Of a stretch of DNA of 44,644 nucleotides, positions 1 to 8,239 are shown piece by piece. Within the stretch, counting starts at the first letter, position 1. Every line of letters starts with the position of its first letter. Source of the stretch: an uncultured Lachnospiraceae bacterium (lineage in GTDB: Bacteria; Bacillota; Clostridia; Lachnospirales; Lachnospiraceae); contig CAJUAA010000033.1 of NCBI GenBank assembly GCA_910584205.1, positions 1 to 44,644 on the forward strand, in the 5' to 3' direction. Position numbers and translations under genes: made by a program. The notes beneath the pieces were generated by a model. That model did no database searches. It was not told the DNA's origin and was given only the letters and a program-made list of their open reading frames with translations.

Positions 1-28
1 ACAGGATGGCATTTTATGGAATAATTAT

Positions 29-1900
29 TTAGCTAAATATATACAAGTCAATACAATAGGCATCTGGGGCATATGGCAGCACTTCATTTTTCATAAAGGC
101 ATCAATGCCGCCGTCATAGGTAAACGGAATGTTCTCCGTATCCCGCAGGTCAACATTCGGCTCCCCCTCGATGGGCTGTGTAATGGCATCCTTCTCTGTG
201 ATGAAGGGGCGGATTTTCTTCAAGGTAGCGGCTTTCAGCTTTGTGGCTTTGGCAAATGCTGTCCAGTCATCCAGAGGTGCGTTTTTTGCAGCCTCGGCAA
301 CAGCACTTTGCACCGCCGCAAACTCATCCGCTTTCTTGAATAAATCGGCAGGAATTTCTCTGTCAGGATATATGCGCAGACGCAGAGGCCGTTCCACTGT
401 GACAGACCAGTAGCCAAACTCCTCATTATCAAAAATCATGCTGACTTTGCTTTGCTCCATCTCCGTAAAAATGCGGACGATTTCACTTCGGATTTCCGAT
501 GTGATTTCACAATTCTTCTTGCCCATATTTTTGCGGAGCGGGGATTTCATGGCAGTTGCGTCAATCAGTTGAATTTTCCCTTTGCGGCGTTCCTCCTTCC
601 GGTTGGACAGAATCCAAATGAATGTCCCAATTCCTGTGTTGTAGAACATATTCTCCGGCAGTGCGATGATAGCCTCAACCAAGTCGTTTTCAATCAGATA
701 GCGGCGGGCGTTGCTTTCCCCACTGCCGGCGTCCCCCGTGAAAATGGACGAGCCGTTATGTACCTCGGCAATGCGGCTGCCCAGCGGAGTATCCTTTTTC
801 ATTTTTGCCACATTGTTCAAAAGGAACAGCAGTTGACCATCGCTTGTCCGAGGGATCATGGCCATCTGTTCTCCACCTTCAAGATAGGCATTAAACCGGG
901 TATCCAGAATTTCCTTTTTGCCGCCCATCTTTTCTGCGTCAACCTTCCAGCTTTTCCCGTAAGGCGGATTGGACAGCATGAAATCAAACTGCCTTGTGGC
1001 GTTTCCGTCCAAGGAAAGCGTAGAGCCATAACTGATATGTTCCGCCTGTTCCCCATCACCTTTGAGCAGCATATCCGCCTTGCAGATTGCATATGTTTCG
1101 GGGTTCACTTCCTGTCCGAACAAATGAATAGATACATTCTTTCCATACTGCCGGGCAATCGTCAGAAGCCGGTCCTGCGCGACAGTAAGCATACCGCCTG
1201 TCCCGCAGGCGCCATCATAACAGGAATAGGTGGCGTCCTTGATTTGATTCGCAATCGGCATAAAGACAAGATCTGCCATCAATTCAACGACATCGCGGGG
1301 CGTCCAGTGTTCGCCTGCCTCCTCGTTGTTTTCCTCGTTGAATTTGCGAATCAACTCCTCAAAAATTGTCCCCATGCCGTGGTTGTCAAGTCCGGGATGC
1401 TTCACTATAGTCTGTGCATCGTCTTTATATACTGGCTTCGGAGAGAGGTTGATATCTGGCGAAATAAATTTCTCAATAACTGCCCCCAAAATATCAGCCT
1501 CAATCATCGTATCAATCTGATTGCGGAACTTGAACTTCTCCAAAATCTCCTGCACATTAGGGGAGAAACCGTCCAGGTAAGCCTCAAAGTCGGCCTTTAG
1601 CGTTTGCTTCTTTGCGCGGCTGGTGAGGTCGCGCAGGCGGAACGGGGAGGCGTTACAGAATGCCTGTCCCGCCACATTGCACAGCGCCGGCCACTGATTA
1701 TCAATTTTGGCCTCATCCAGCTTTTTCTTCATCTCAAGAACAGCCTCTTTGCTGTCCTCCAGCATGGCATCCAGGCGGCGGATTACTGTCATCGGCAGAA
1801 TGACATCACGGTATTTTCCACGCACATACACGTCACGCAGGCAGTCATCCGCAATTCCCCATATAAAGCTTACGATTATATTATGAATTTGATTGTCCAT
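29..1900 (-). CDS. hsdM: Type I restriction-modification DNA methyltransferase subunit HsdM
   Basis: This 623-residue protein is the modification subunit of a type I restriction system, an adenine-N6 methyltransferase that works with an HsdS specificity subunit. The N-terminal HsdM helical domain is followed by the N6-MTase domain. The SAM-binding motif reads DGACGTGGM and the catalytic motif IV reads NPPYGKSW; the HWTPRDVVELM segment is typical of the family. Start is the ATG at 1900, preceded by GAAGGGAATAAAG. The protein ends abruptly in IDLYIFS soon after a conserved-looking PDAY segment, so the last roughly 40 residues expected for this subfamily seem to be missing, by frameshift or rearrangement. 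hsdS and hsdR would lie left of the window and are not seen. Family assignment is firm; activity is uncertain. Confidence 0.93.
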   Translation of the reverse strand: MDNQIHNIIVSFIWGIADDCLRDVYVRGKYRDVILPMTVIRRLDAMLEDSKEAVLEMKKKLDEAKIDNQWPALCNVAGQAFCNASPFRLRDLTSRAKKQTLKADFEAYLDGFSPNVQEILEKFKFRNQIDTMIEADILGAVIEKFISPDINLSPKPVYKDDAQTIVKHPGLDNHGMGTIFEELIRKFNEENNEEAGEHWTPRDVVELMADLVFMPIANQIKDATYSCYDGACGTGGMLTVAQDRLLTIARQYGKNVSIHLFGQEVNPETYAICKADMLLKGDGEQAEHISYGSTLSLDGNATRQFDFMLSNPPYGKSWKVDAEKMGGKKEILDTRFNAYLEGGEQMAMIPRTSDGQLLFLLNNVAKMKKDTPLGSRIAEVHNGSSIFTGDAGSGESNARRYLIENDLVEAIIALPENMFYNTGIGTFIWILSNRKEERRKGKIQLIDATAMKSPLRKNMGKKNCEITSEIRSEIVRIFTEMEQSKVSMIFDNEEFGYWSVTVERPLRLRIYPDREIPADLFKKADEFAAVQSAVAEAAKNAPLDDWTAFAKATKLKAATLKKIRPFITEKDAITQPIEGEPNVDLRDTENIPFTYDGGIDAFMKNEVLPYAPDAYCIDLYIFS

Positions 1901-1990
1901 GTTTCTTTATTCCCTTCTCGCAGAGATTGGCATCTTTTGACTTGCAGAAGATTGATTGTTGTTTCAAAACTTATTTCCTGTAAGACAGAT

Positions 1991-2197
1991 TCATTTTTCC
2001 TTGGTCATTTCCATAATATCACCGACATCACATCTTAGAGCTGTGCAGATTTTTTCAATAATTTCCGTATTTACATTTTCATTTTTGCCGAGCTTTGTAA
2101 CGGATGCTGCACTAATCCCAGCTAATTGTTGCAGATCCTTTTTCTTCATATCCTTATCAATCAACAGTTTCCATAATTTTTTATAACTGATAGTCAT
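1991..2197 (-). CDS. Small Cro/CI-type helix-turn-helix regulator
   Basis: This 68-residue protein is a stand-alone XRE-family DNA-binding domain. The sequence reads as five helices, with the recognition part around LAGISAASVTKLGKNENV and the tail ICTALRCDVGDIMEM that closes this fold. The start is ATG 2197 because GGGAGG sits 7 bases upstream; the longer frame to 2278 has no ribosome site. It lies about 90 bases upstream of hsdM on the same strand, so it may be a controller protein of the restriction locus, but that is inference from position only. Confidence 0.8.
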   Translation of the reverse strand: MTISYKKLWKLLIDKDMKKKDLQQLAGISAASVTKLGKNENVNTEIIEKICTALRCDVGDIMEMTKEK

Positions 2198-2392
2198 AAA
2201 TGAACCTCCCTTTTCCGGGAATATATCGATTTGAAGATTTCTATTGCTTATTATAACAAGACTAATCCCCAAACGCAAGATTTCCTCCTGCGATTACAGG
2301 AAAAAATCGCAGGAACTATTGAATTTCTCATCTTAATCTGTTATAAGAAATCAGAAAGTCGACATGCCTCTTTACAAAGGAGAGATAGAAAT

Positions 2393-2611
2393 ATGATTTT
2401 TGTGAGCGGCGTTCATGGAGGGACGCCGAAGGAAATCCAGGAGACAGCAAAAACTGCCGCGGGCATTACAAAGAAATTTTATTTTTCCTACTATTCAGGA
2501 AAAGATAAGGCTATTGCATATAAATTAAAAAATGTAGTGATTTACGAAAAGCCCAAGGCTTTGTCTGATTACAGTATCCGTCAGGCCCCGCAATCTTTCG
2601 TATCTTTATAA
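2393..2611 (+). pseudogene. C-terminal remnant of an ASCH-domain protein
   Basis: The 72 residues from ATG 2393 (AAAGGAGA upstream) resemble the second half of small ASCH/PUA-like proteins: an ITKKFYFSYYSGKDKAIAY stretch, then NVVIYEKPKALSDY and the closing APQSFV. The N-terminal half, which carries the conserved RNA-binding-type residues, is not present in any upstream frame. ASCH domains are thought to bind RNA or modified nucleotides. The presence of a good ribosome site before the truncated part leaves open a short real protein, but loss of half the domain argues for decay. Confidence 0.55.
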
Positions 2612-2618
2612 ACGGCTA

Positions 2619-2671
2619 TAAAACAGCCCTCCCGCATCCACTCAAAACCACCAGCGGATACAGAAGGGCTG
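2619..2671 (-). terminator. Intrinsic terminator after the aldo/keto reductase gene
   Basis: On the minus strand a stem of about 16 pairs (outer part CAGCCCT with AGGGCTG, inner part with several G-T wobbles) is followed by TTTTA. It lies just past the stop of the reductase gene at 2695. Confidence 0.75.
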
Positions 2672-2694
2672 CTTCTCACTACATTTAAACAAGT

Positions 2695-3540
2695 TTAGAC
2701 CGGCACGCGTTCCAGATCCGGATGCTCGCCGCTCCATCCCGCCTGCGGCAGGCAGCGCAGCAGGTGCATATCTTCTTCCGTAATCACGAATTCCGGCAGT
2801 TCCAGATTCTGGCGCATCCGCTCCATGGAAGACACCTTGGGGATCACGGCGATATTCTGCTGCAGCAGAAACCTCAGCAGAAACTGTGCCGGAAACACCT
2901 GATATTTCTGAGCCATCTCCACGACCATGGGCTCTTCCAGCACGCGCCTCCTCCCAAGCGGGCTCCACGCCTGCACCTGGATCCCCCAGGATTTGCAGTA
3001 CTGCACCGCCGCCTCCTGCAGGTAGCCGACGTGCAGTTCCAGCTGGTCCACCATGGGACGCACCTCCGCGGCTTCCATCAAAGCCTCCAGATGATGGGGC
3101 AGAAAATTGCTGACTCCGATGGCGCGCACCGTTCCCCGGTGGTACAATTCCTCCAGCGCCTTCCAGCTTCCCCGGTCCAGTTCCTTCCAGTCCGTACTCT
3201 CCGGGTCGGGCTTCGGCCAGTGGATCAGGCAAAGGTCCAGATAATCTGTCTGAAGCCGTTCCAGAGATTCCTCAACGCTTTTTTTGGTCTTCTCATAACC
3301 CAGGTCGCTCTTCCACACCTTGGAAGTCAGAAAGAGCTCTTTTCTCGGGATTCCGCTCTCCCGGACCGCCTTTCCCACATATTCCTCATTTCCGTAAAAC
3401 GCCGCCGTATCCAGCATCCGGTAGCCGGCGTCCAGGGCCATGCGCACCACACGCTCGTCGCTCCCGTCCGTACATTTATACGTTCCGTATCCAATGCGCG
3501 GCATCTTTACTCCGTTCTGCAAGATAACATACTGTTCCAT
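2695..3540 (-). CDS. Aldo/keto reductase (NADPH-dependent, AKR5-like)
   Basis: This 281-residue protein is a TIM-barrel aldo/keto reductase that reduces aldehydes or ketones with NADPH; the natural substrate cannot be told. The catalytic tetrad is visible as Asp44, Tyr49, Lys74 and His107 (contexts LDTAAFYG, TSKVWKS and CLIHWP). The GVSNF and VIPK cofactor-binding segments are in place. ATG 3540 is chosen because GAGGAGG lies 7 bases upstream; an earlier in-frame start at 3579 has no such site. It follows cysK on the same strand after about 80 bases, so it may be co-transcribed. A strong terminator closes it. Confidence 0.92.
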   Translation of the reverse strand: MEQYVILQNGVKMPRIGYGTYKCTDGSDERVVRMALDAGYRMLDTAAFYGNEEYVGKAVRESGIPRKELFLTSKVWKSDLGYEKTKKSVEESLERLQTDYLDLCLIHWPKPDPESTDWKELDRGSWKALEELYHRGTVRAIGVSNFLPHHLEALMEAAEVRPMVDQLELHVGYLQEAAVQYCKSWGIQVQAWSPLGRRRVLEEPMVVEMAQKYQVFPAQFLLRFLLQQNIAVIPKVSSMERMRQNLELPEFVITEEDMHLLRCLPQAGWSGEHPDLERVPV

Positions 3541-3620
3541 CCGTACCTCCTCTATTTTGTTAAAACATTCACAATCCAAAATTCCGCCGGCTGAACGGTT
3601 TCTTTTTCATCCGTGTTTTT

Positions 3621-4553
3621 TTATTCCGTAAACAGCGGCGTGGAATAATAACGGTCCGCCGTATCCGGAAGAAGCGCCACGATCACCTTTCCTTTGTTTT
3701 CCGGACGCTTTGCCAGTTCAATGGCGCCGTGGAGCGCCGCGCCGGAGGAAATTCCCACCAGGATCCCTTCTTTTTTCGCCAGGAGCTTTGCCGCCGCGAA
3801 CGCGTCCCCGCTGTCCGCCCGGAAAACCTCATCGTACACGTCCGTATGCAGGACCTCCGGCACGAAACCCGCACCGATCCCCTGTATCTTGTGCGCGCCT
3901 GCTTTTCCTCCGGAAAGGACCGGGGAATCCGCCGGCTCCAGCGCCACCACCCTGACCGCCGGGTTCTGCTCCTTCAGATATTCTCCGACTCCCGTGATCG
4001 TACCTCCGGTGCCGACGCCCGCGATAAAAAGATCCACCTTTCCGTCGGTGTCTCTCCAGATCTCCGGGCCCGTCGTCGCCCTGTGGACGGCCGGATTGGC
4101 GGGATTGACAAACTGCCCGGGGATAAAGCCGCCCGGAATCTCCTTTGCCAGCTCCTCCGCCTTCTCGATAGCGCCCGCCATTCCTCTGGAGCCCTCGGTC
4201 AGTACCAGCTCCGCGCCGTACGCCTTCAGAATGTTTCTCCGCTCCACGCTCATGGTTTCCGGCATGGTAAGGATGATCCGGTACCCCTTCGCCGCCGCGA
4301 TGGCTGCCAGGCCGATTCCTGTATTTCCCGACGTGGGCTCGATGATCACGGACCCTTTCTTCAGAAGGCCCTTTTCCTCTGCGTCCTCGATCATCGCTTT
4401 GGCGACCCGGTCCTTTACGCTTCCCGCCGGATTGAAATATTCCAGCTTCACCAGCACGGTGGCCTCAAGCCCAAGCTCCTTTTCAATATTAGCCACCTCT
4501 ACCAGCGGTGTATTTCCAATCAGCCCCAGTGTGCCTTTCGCATATCCTGACAT
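3621..4553 (-). CDS. cysK: Cysteine synthase A (O-acetylserine sulfhydrylase)
   Basis: The 310-residue protein is a fold type II PLP enzyme that makes cysteine from O-acetylserine and sulfide. The PLP lysine is Lys47 in NPAGSVKDR, the substrate loop is PTSGNTGIGLA (about residues 73-83), and the phosphate-binding GVGTGGTITG loop is intact. Length matches CysK (about 305-315). Start ATG 4553 follows an AAGGAA site. The gene is divergent from an Rrf2-family regulator, and an operator-like repeat overlaps its -35 box, so control by that regulator, as CymR controls cysteine genes in Firmicutes, is a reasonable inference. Confidence 0.96.
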   Translation of the reverse strand: MSGYAKGTLGLIGNTPLVEVANIEKELGLEATVLVKLEYFNPAGSVKDRVAKAMIEDAEEKGLLKKGSVIIEPTSGNTGIGLAAIAAAKGYRIILTMPETMSVERRNILKAYGAELVLTEGSRGMAGAIEKAEELAKEIPGGFIPGQFVNPANPAVHRATTGPEIWRDTDGKVDLFIAGVGTGGTITGVGEYLKEQNPAVRVVALEPADSPVLSGGKAGAHKIQGIGAGFVPEVLHTDVYDEVFRADSGDAFAAAKLLAKKEGILVGISSGAALHGAIELAKRPENKGKVIVALLPDTADRYYSTPLFTE

Positions 4554-4588
4554 GTTTCCATTCCTTCTTTCTTCCTTATTCTGGATGC

Positions 4589-4617
4589 ATCGTATCACTT
4601 TTTACCTATCAAGTCAA
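4589..4617 (-). promoter_or_regulatory. cysK promoter
   Basis: On the minus strand TTGACT (4612-4617) and TACGAT (4589-4594) are separated by exactly 17 bases, giving a sigma-A type promoter 36 bases upstream of the cysK start codon. Confidence 0.75.
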
Positions 4618-4632
4618 TAGGTTTATTTGGAA
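4616..4632. promoter_or_regulatory. Operator-like repeat copy 1 (cysK -35)
   Basis: AATAGGTTTATTTGGAA overlaps the outer edge of the cysK -35 box. A near-identical copy (one mismatch) overlaps the -10 of the divergent Rrf2 gene. Placement on both promoters suggests the binding site of the Rrf2 protein. Confidence 0.6.
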
Positions 4633-4679
4633 ATCACAAAAAACCCCATTAAAAACAGACAGTTTGTGGTTTCTGTAAC

Positions 4680-4708
4680 TTGCAGACCCAGTTACCCCAT
4701 ATTATAAT
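4680..4708 (+). promoter_or_regulatory. Promoter of the Rrf2 regulator gene
   Basis: TTGCAG (4680-4685) and TATAAT (4703-4708) are spaced 17 bases apart, 30 bases before the start codon of the regulator. Confidence 0.75.
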
Positions 4709-4722
4709 AGGTTTATCTGGAA
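4706..4722. promoter_or_regulatory. Operator-like repeat copy 2 (Rrf2 gene -10/start)
   Basis: AATAGGTTTATCTGGAA overlaps the end of the -10 box and the expected transcription start of the Rrf2 gene, in the same orientation as copy 1, 90 bases away. It is consistent with autorepression. Confidence 0.6.
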
Positions 4723-4737
4723 GGAGAACGATGCGAA

Positions 4738-5157
4738 ATGATTTCAACAAAAGGACGCTATGCGCTGCGCATTATGCTGGATCTGGCGCAGCAGAACTCA
4801 GGACACCATATTCCGCTGGATGAGATCGCCGCCAGACAGGAAATATCCAAAAAATATCTGGAGATCCTTATCAAAACACTGGTTCAGAACAAACTGGTGA
4901 CAGGCCTGCGGGGAAAGGGCGGCGGTTACAGGCTGACCCGGCATCCTTCAGAATATACCGTCGGCGAGATTCTGGAAGTCATGGAAGGGACGCTGGCAGT
5001 GGTGGCATGCCTGCAGGACGGCGCAAAGCCCTGCAAAAGAAGCGCACAGTGCGCCACCCTTCCCATGTGGAAGGAATTTGACCGGATGGTCCGTGATTTC
5101 TTCTTCCATATCACGCTGGAAGACCTGACGGAAGGCCGTTTCCCCCTGTCCGATTGA
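4738..5157 (+). CDS. Rrf2-family transcriptional regulator (CymR/IscR type)
   Basis: The 139-residue protein has the Rrf2 winged helix: MISTKGRYALRIMLDLA, then the DEIAARQEISKKYLEILIKTL recognition region and the RGKGGGYRL wing. The effector segment carries three cysteines, Cys91, Cys99 and Cys105, where IscR holds its Fe-S cluster, although the spacing is not the classic one. CymR-type members lack a cluster and sense cysteine status through CysK. The start ATG 4738 has AAGGAG 11 bases upstream, a slightly long spacing. Divergence from cysK favours a CymR-like role; an Fe-S sensor is the alternative. Confidence 0.9.
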   Translation: MISTKGRYALRIMLDLAQQNSGHHIPLDEIAARQEISKKYLEILIKTLVQNKLVTGLRGKGGGYRLTRHPSEYTVGEILEVMEGTLAVVACLQDGAKPCKRSAQCATLPMWKEFDRMVRDFFFHITLEDLTEGRFPLSD

Positions 5158-5256
5158 TTTTCTTTTGTAACATATACTGTTTCAGCTTACCATCTTTTGG
5201 CATCTGTACAATTCCTCAAAACAGAATCGAACCAATACAGGGTCCTGACACACTGG

Positions 5257-5640
5257 AAAGAGCCACTCGATCGTCTGTTCAATCGAATGGCTCTTTACTC
5301 GTCAATCTGAAGTTTCACCTTCATTATCTCCTTTCAAGATTATTTCCGGATACTGCCAGATTGTTTTGATCCACTGTTCTGTTTTCATCTCTTATCACGT
5401 CCGGGAAAGGATCTGCAATTCTGCTTTTCTTCTGCCTTCTCTTCTTCAGATCCGGTCATCTCTTCCGCCGACATTCGGATCGTTCCCAATCATGATTAAA
5501 ATTTCATCTTCCCATTGGACCTTTCCTCCATTTCCAGAGATATTTGTGTATCTCTGTCTTGTTGGTGATTTTATATTACAACATCTCTTTTTATTTGTCA
5601 ATAATTTTCTGAAAATTTTTTATATTATTTTCAATTATCT
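5257..5640 (-). ncRNA. Dispersed repeat R1: putative small RNA transcription unit
   Basis: This 384-base stretch aligns along its whole length with 14293-14675. Read on the minus strand it starts with TTGACA (5596-5601), 17 bases, and TAATAT (5573-5578), and ends in a hairpin AAAGAGCCA / TGGCTCTTT (5288-5296 and 5257-5265). The predicted transcript is about 310 bases. Short reading frames inside are not kept between copies: a 35-codon frame in R2 is frameshifted here. A small frame behind AAGGAG near the 3' end, ending KLQIDE then stop, is nearly kept. I read it as a structured or regulatory RNA, with a very small peptide as the alternative. Confidence 0.6.
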
Positions 5641-5845
5641 GCTATCTATCATTTCAAATATGGCGCCAGCATCTCTTTTGAACACCGCATTTCTTTTCAG
5701 CAGCCCGCGTGATAAAGCGGCCTCAGCAAAATAATCTGGTATATTCCGTACATGTATCCGCTATGTGATAAACAAATACGTCCCCGCCGATCTCTCTGTA
5801 AATAATCATATGCTTTCCACTGATCACCATTATCGAGAAAACCAT
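5641..5845. other. AT-rich spacer without a recognisable gene
   Basis: Between repeat R1 and the promoter of the next gene I see no coding region with a ribosome site and no further hairpin worth naming. Confidence 0.5.
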
Positions 5846-5874
5846 TTGCCGTTTTACCGGCCATAAGATACAAT
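5846..5874 (+). promoter_or_regulatory. Promoter of the Fe-S aldo/keto reductase gene
   Basis: TTGCCG (5846-5851) and TACAAT (5869-5874) have a 17-base spacer and lie 50 bases before the start codon. Confidence 0.6.
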
Positions 5875-5924
5875 AGAAAGCAGAACAGTAAAACAACATA
5901 CTACATAAAAGGAGTGTACACAAT

Positions 5925-7052
5925 ATGCAGACAAAAAAACTTGGCTTCGGCCTTATGCGCCTGCCTTTGAACGACAAAACCAATGCGGGCGACATCGACG
6001 TGGAACAGGTCAAACAGATGGTAGACAGGTTTCTGGAGAGAGGCTTTACCTACTTTGACACAGCCTGGATGTACTGCGGTTTCCAGAGCGAGAACGCGAC
6101 AAAGACCGCCCTCGTGGACCGCCATCCCAGAGACAGCTACACCCTGGCCACCAAGCTGCACGCCGGTTATATCGATTCTCTGGAAGACCGGGACCGGATC
6201 TTCAACGAACAGCTTAAGAAAACCGGCGTCACCTATTTTGACTACTATTTGATTCACGGCATCGAAGCTTCCATGCTGCCGAAATATGAGAAGCTGGACT
6301 GCTTCCGCTGGCTTCTGGATAAAAAGGCGGCAGGACTGGTAAAGCATGCAGGATTCTCATTCCACGGCAGCGCCCAGCTGCTGGATGAGATCCTGACAAA
6401 GCATCCGGAGATGGAATTTGTCCAGCTGCAAATTAATTATCTGGACTGGGAAAGCGAGTGGGTTCAGTCCCGCCGATGCTACGAAGTCGCTGTGAAGCAC
6501 AAAAAACCGGTCATCGTCATGGAGCCGGTCAAGGGCGGCACGCTGGCAAAGGTTCCAAAGAACGCGGAAAAGCTGTTCCGGGACAGAGAACCGGAGCTGT
6601 CGGTCCCCAGCTGGGCGATCCGCTTCGCCGCCTCCCTTGACAACGTAATGATGGTGCTTTCCGGCATGAGCACTCTGGAACAGATGGAAGACAATCTGAG
6701 TTATATGGAGGATTTCCGGCCCCTCACGGAAGAAGAAAAGAAGCTGACCGCCCAGGTAGCGGACATCATCAACGAAAAAACCGCCATCCCCTGTACCGGA
6801 TGCTCCTACTGTACGGAAGGATGTCCGCAGAAGATCGCCATTCCCAAGTATTTCTCTCTGTACAATGAGGATATGAGAGAGGATCTGGAGGAAAAGGGAT
6901 GGACCGCGAACTTTACTCAGTATGAGATCCTGACCGGCAGATTCGGAAAGGCAAAAGACTGCGTAGAGTGCGGACAATGTGAGAGCGTCTGTCCGCAGCA
7001 TCTGCCCATTATAGAAAAATTAAAAGAGGTGTCCGCGCATTTCGACCACTAG
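5925..7052 (+). CDS. Aldo/keto reductase with C-terminal 2[4Fe-4S] ferredoxin domain
   Basis: The 375-residue protein joins an aldo/keto reductase barrel (about residues 1-265) to a bacterial ferredoxin domain (about 285-360). The barrel shows Asp45, Tyr50, Lys77 and His111. The Fe-S part has two cysteine clusters: Cys290, 293, 296, 300 (CTGCSYCTEGCP) and Cys346, 349, 352, 356 (CVECGQCESVCP). This architecture is common in strict anaerobes, where electrons may pass between ferredoxin-type carriers and a carbonyl substrate; the substrate is unknown. AAAGGAG stands 11 bases before ATG 5925. It appears to be a single-gene unit. Confidence 0.93.
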   Translation: MQTKKLGFGLMRLPLNDKTNAGDIDVEQVKQMVDRFLERGFTYFDTAWMYCGFQSENATKTALVDRHPRDSYTLATKLHAGYIDSLEDRDRIFNEQLKKTGVTYFDYYLIHGIEASMLPKYEKLDCFRWLLDKKAAGLVKHAGFSFHGSAQLLDEILTKHPEMEFVQLQINYLDWESEWVQSRRCYEVAVKHKKPVIVMEPVKGGTLAKVPKNAEKLFRDREPELSVPSWAIRFAASLDNVMMVLSGMSTLEQMEDNLSYMEDFRPLTEEEKKLTAQVADIINEKTAIPCTGCSYCTEGCPQKIAIPKYFSLYNEDMREDLEEKGWTANFTQYEILTGRFGKAKDCVECGQCESVCPQHLPIIEKLKEVSAHFDH

Positions 7053-7122
7053 TCGAACAGGCTGCGCCTTTTGCGGCCGCACAGCAAACAGACGGGCTGA
7101 TTTTTATTCAAAGCCCGTTCCC

Positions 7123-7174
7123 GGTGCTCCATCCAGACGGTCCACGACTCCGGTTTTGGACTGGATGGAGCACC
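7123..7174. terminator. Long perfect hairpin between convergent genes
   Basis: GGTGCTCCATCCAG (7123-7136) pairs perfectly with CTGGATGGAGCACC (7161-7174) around a 24-base loop. A smaller hairpin (ACGGGCT 7092-7098, AGCCCGT 7112-7118) precedes it. Both lie between the reductase gene and the convergent toxin gene, so a terminator role is likely, though the T-tracts are weak. Confidence 0.5.
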
Positions 7175-7180
7175 TTAAAT

Positions 7181-7675
7181 TCAGTTACCCAACTTATCCA
7201 GCAACATCTGATAATACTTTTGACTAATATGTCTTCCGGCTCTTTGCAGGCCTTCTATACATGCTCTCACTTCATCCGCCGTCAGTTCATTTTCTTCACA
7301 AGCTGCCATAAGTATGCCTATTGTCCCCATTATTTGAAAGCCCATTTGAAAAGACACTGCTCTTCCTTTTGCTTCGTCCATCAGCAACATGTCGGCATTT
7401 TGCTCATCAGTCAGAATAATAGCCTCGCTCTCTCCCTGGTCAAGGCCTGTTGCTCTTTTCAGTATGCTGACAGATTTCGGATTCTGCACCGCCCTGACTT
7501 TAATAAACCGCCTTTGTTTTATCTGATCTGCTTCAGGTTTAAAACGATCATCCACTGTCAATTCATCAAATACTGCCTGTGGTATCAGAACCTGCCCAAA
7601 TAATTTTTCAAGTAACTCTATACGATCTATTTTGAGAAGTGATATCAATGGCGTTGTATCCGATACAACAATCAT
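7181..7675 (-). CDS. DUF3368 (PIN-like) toxin
   Basis: This 164-residue protein has the DUF3368 pattern, a PIN-fold ribonuclease relative: MIVVSDTTPLISLLKI at the N-terminus with the first acidic residue, LIPQAVFDEL, the GLDQGESEAIIL motif with the central acidic residue, and DMLLMDEAKGRAVS with the third, followed by the GTIGIL segment. Such proteins act as RNA-cleaving toxins of type II pairs. The ATG at 7675 starts one base past the stop of the upstream UPF0175 gene, so translation is coupled. Toxin activity is inferred from the family and the pairing. Confidence 0.88.
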   Translation of the reverse strand: MIVVSDTTPLISLLKIDRIELLEKLFGQVLIPQAVFDELTVDDRFKPEADQIKQRRFIKVRAVQNPKSVSILKRATGLDQGESEAIILTDEQNADMLLMDEAKGRAVSFQMGFQIMGTIGILMAACEENELTADEVRACIEGLQRAGRHISQKYYQMLLDKLGN

Positions 7676-7676
7676 T

Positions 7677-7961
7677 CTACGGCCTCCCTTTTTTCAACTG
7701 CCTGAAAGCCTCCAGCTCTGAATCCAGTCCATCCATTGTCATATCCAGATATGAATATCCCAGTTTATCATAAATATCAATCAACTCCGATTTTCTGATT
7801 CCCAAAATCTCCGCCGCACCGCCATGTGATATCGTCTGATTTAATATATACGGGTACAGCAAAAGTGCATTTCTGATAAGCTCCGTTTTTGAATCCACTG
7901 CCTTCAAATACTTTGACATTCCTACCGGCACTTTTATTGTCACAGATTCCGTTGCTGCCAT
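7677..7961 (-). CDS. UPF0175-family antitoxin
   Basis: This 94-residue protein matches the UPF0175 family: a short beta segment for dimerisation (SVTIKVPVGMSKYL), then LIRNALLLYPYILNQTISHGGAAEILGIRKSELIDIYDKLG, a helix-turn-helix-like part. These proteins usually sit directly before DUF3368 toxins, as here. I place the start at ATG 7961, behind AAAGGA at 9 bases; the in-frame ATG at 8027 has no ribosome site. Expected role: bind and neutralise the downstream toxin and repress the operon. Confidence 0.85.
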   Translation of the reverse strand: MAATESVTIKVPVGMSKYLKAVDSKTELIRNALLLYPYILNQTISHGGAAEILGIRKSELIDIYDKLGYSYLDMTMDGLDSELEAFRQLKKGRP

Positions 7962-8239
7962 AACATCGCATCCTTTCTTATTCTGTCTTCTATCTGATCC
8001 GAAAGTTTCTTTGACAATCGGATCCATGCTATACCCTAAGGTTCATCTTTCCTTCCCAGTCACAGCAGGAAAGGCAAAAATTATTTCCAAAAGGTATATA
8101 AATCTACTATTATTATATCCTGAAATCCCGGCTAAATCAATCGGAACCAACAGGTGAAAAAGACGACCGACACCTTTTTGGGAGAAAAGAATTACCTGTT
8201 TTGACACCACCTGGATCAACTTAAGAAGACTGATATCAC

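Noticed and set aside
452..1600. A 382-codon open frame on the plus strand
   Set aside because: It lies wholly antisense to hsdM, has no ribosome site and shows no protein-like domain pattern; it is a shadow of the real gene.
3694..4620. A 308-codon plus-strand frame over cysK
   Set aside because: It is the antisense shadow of a well-defined cysK and is rich in Ser and Pro, as expected from reversed GC-rich codons.
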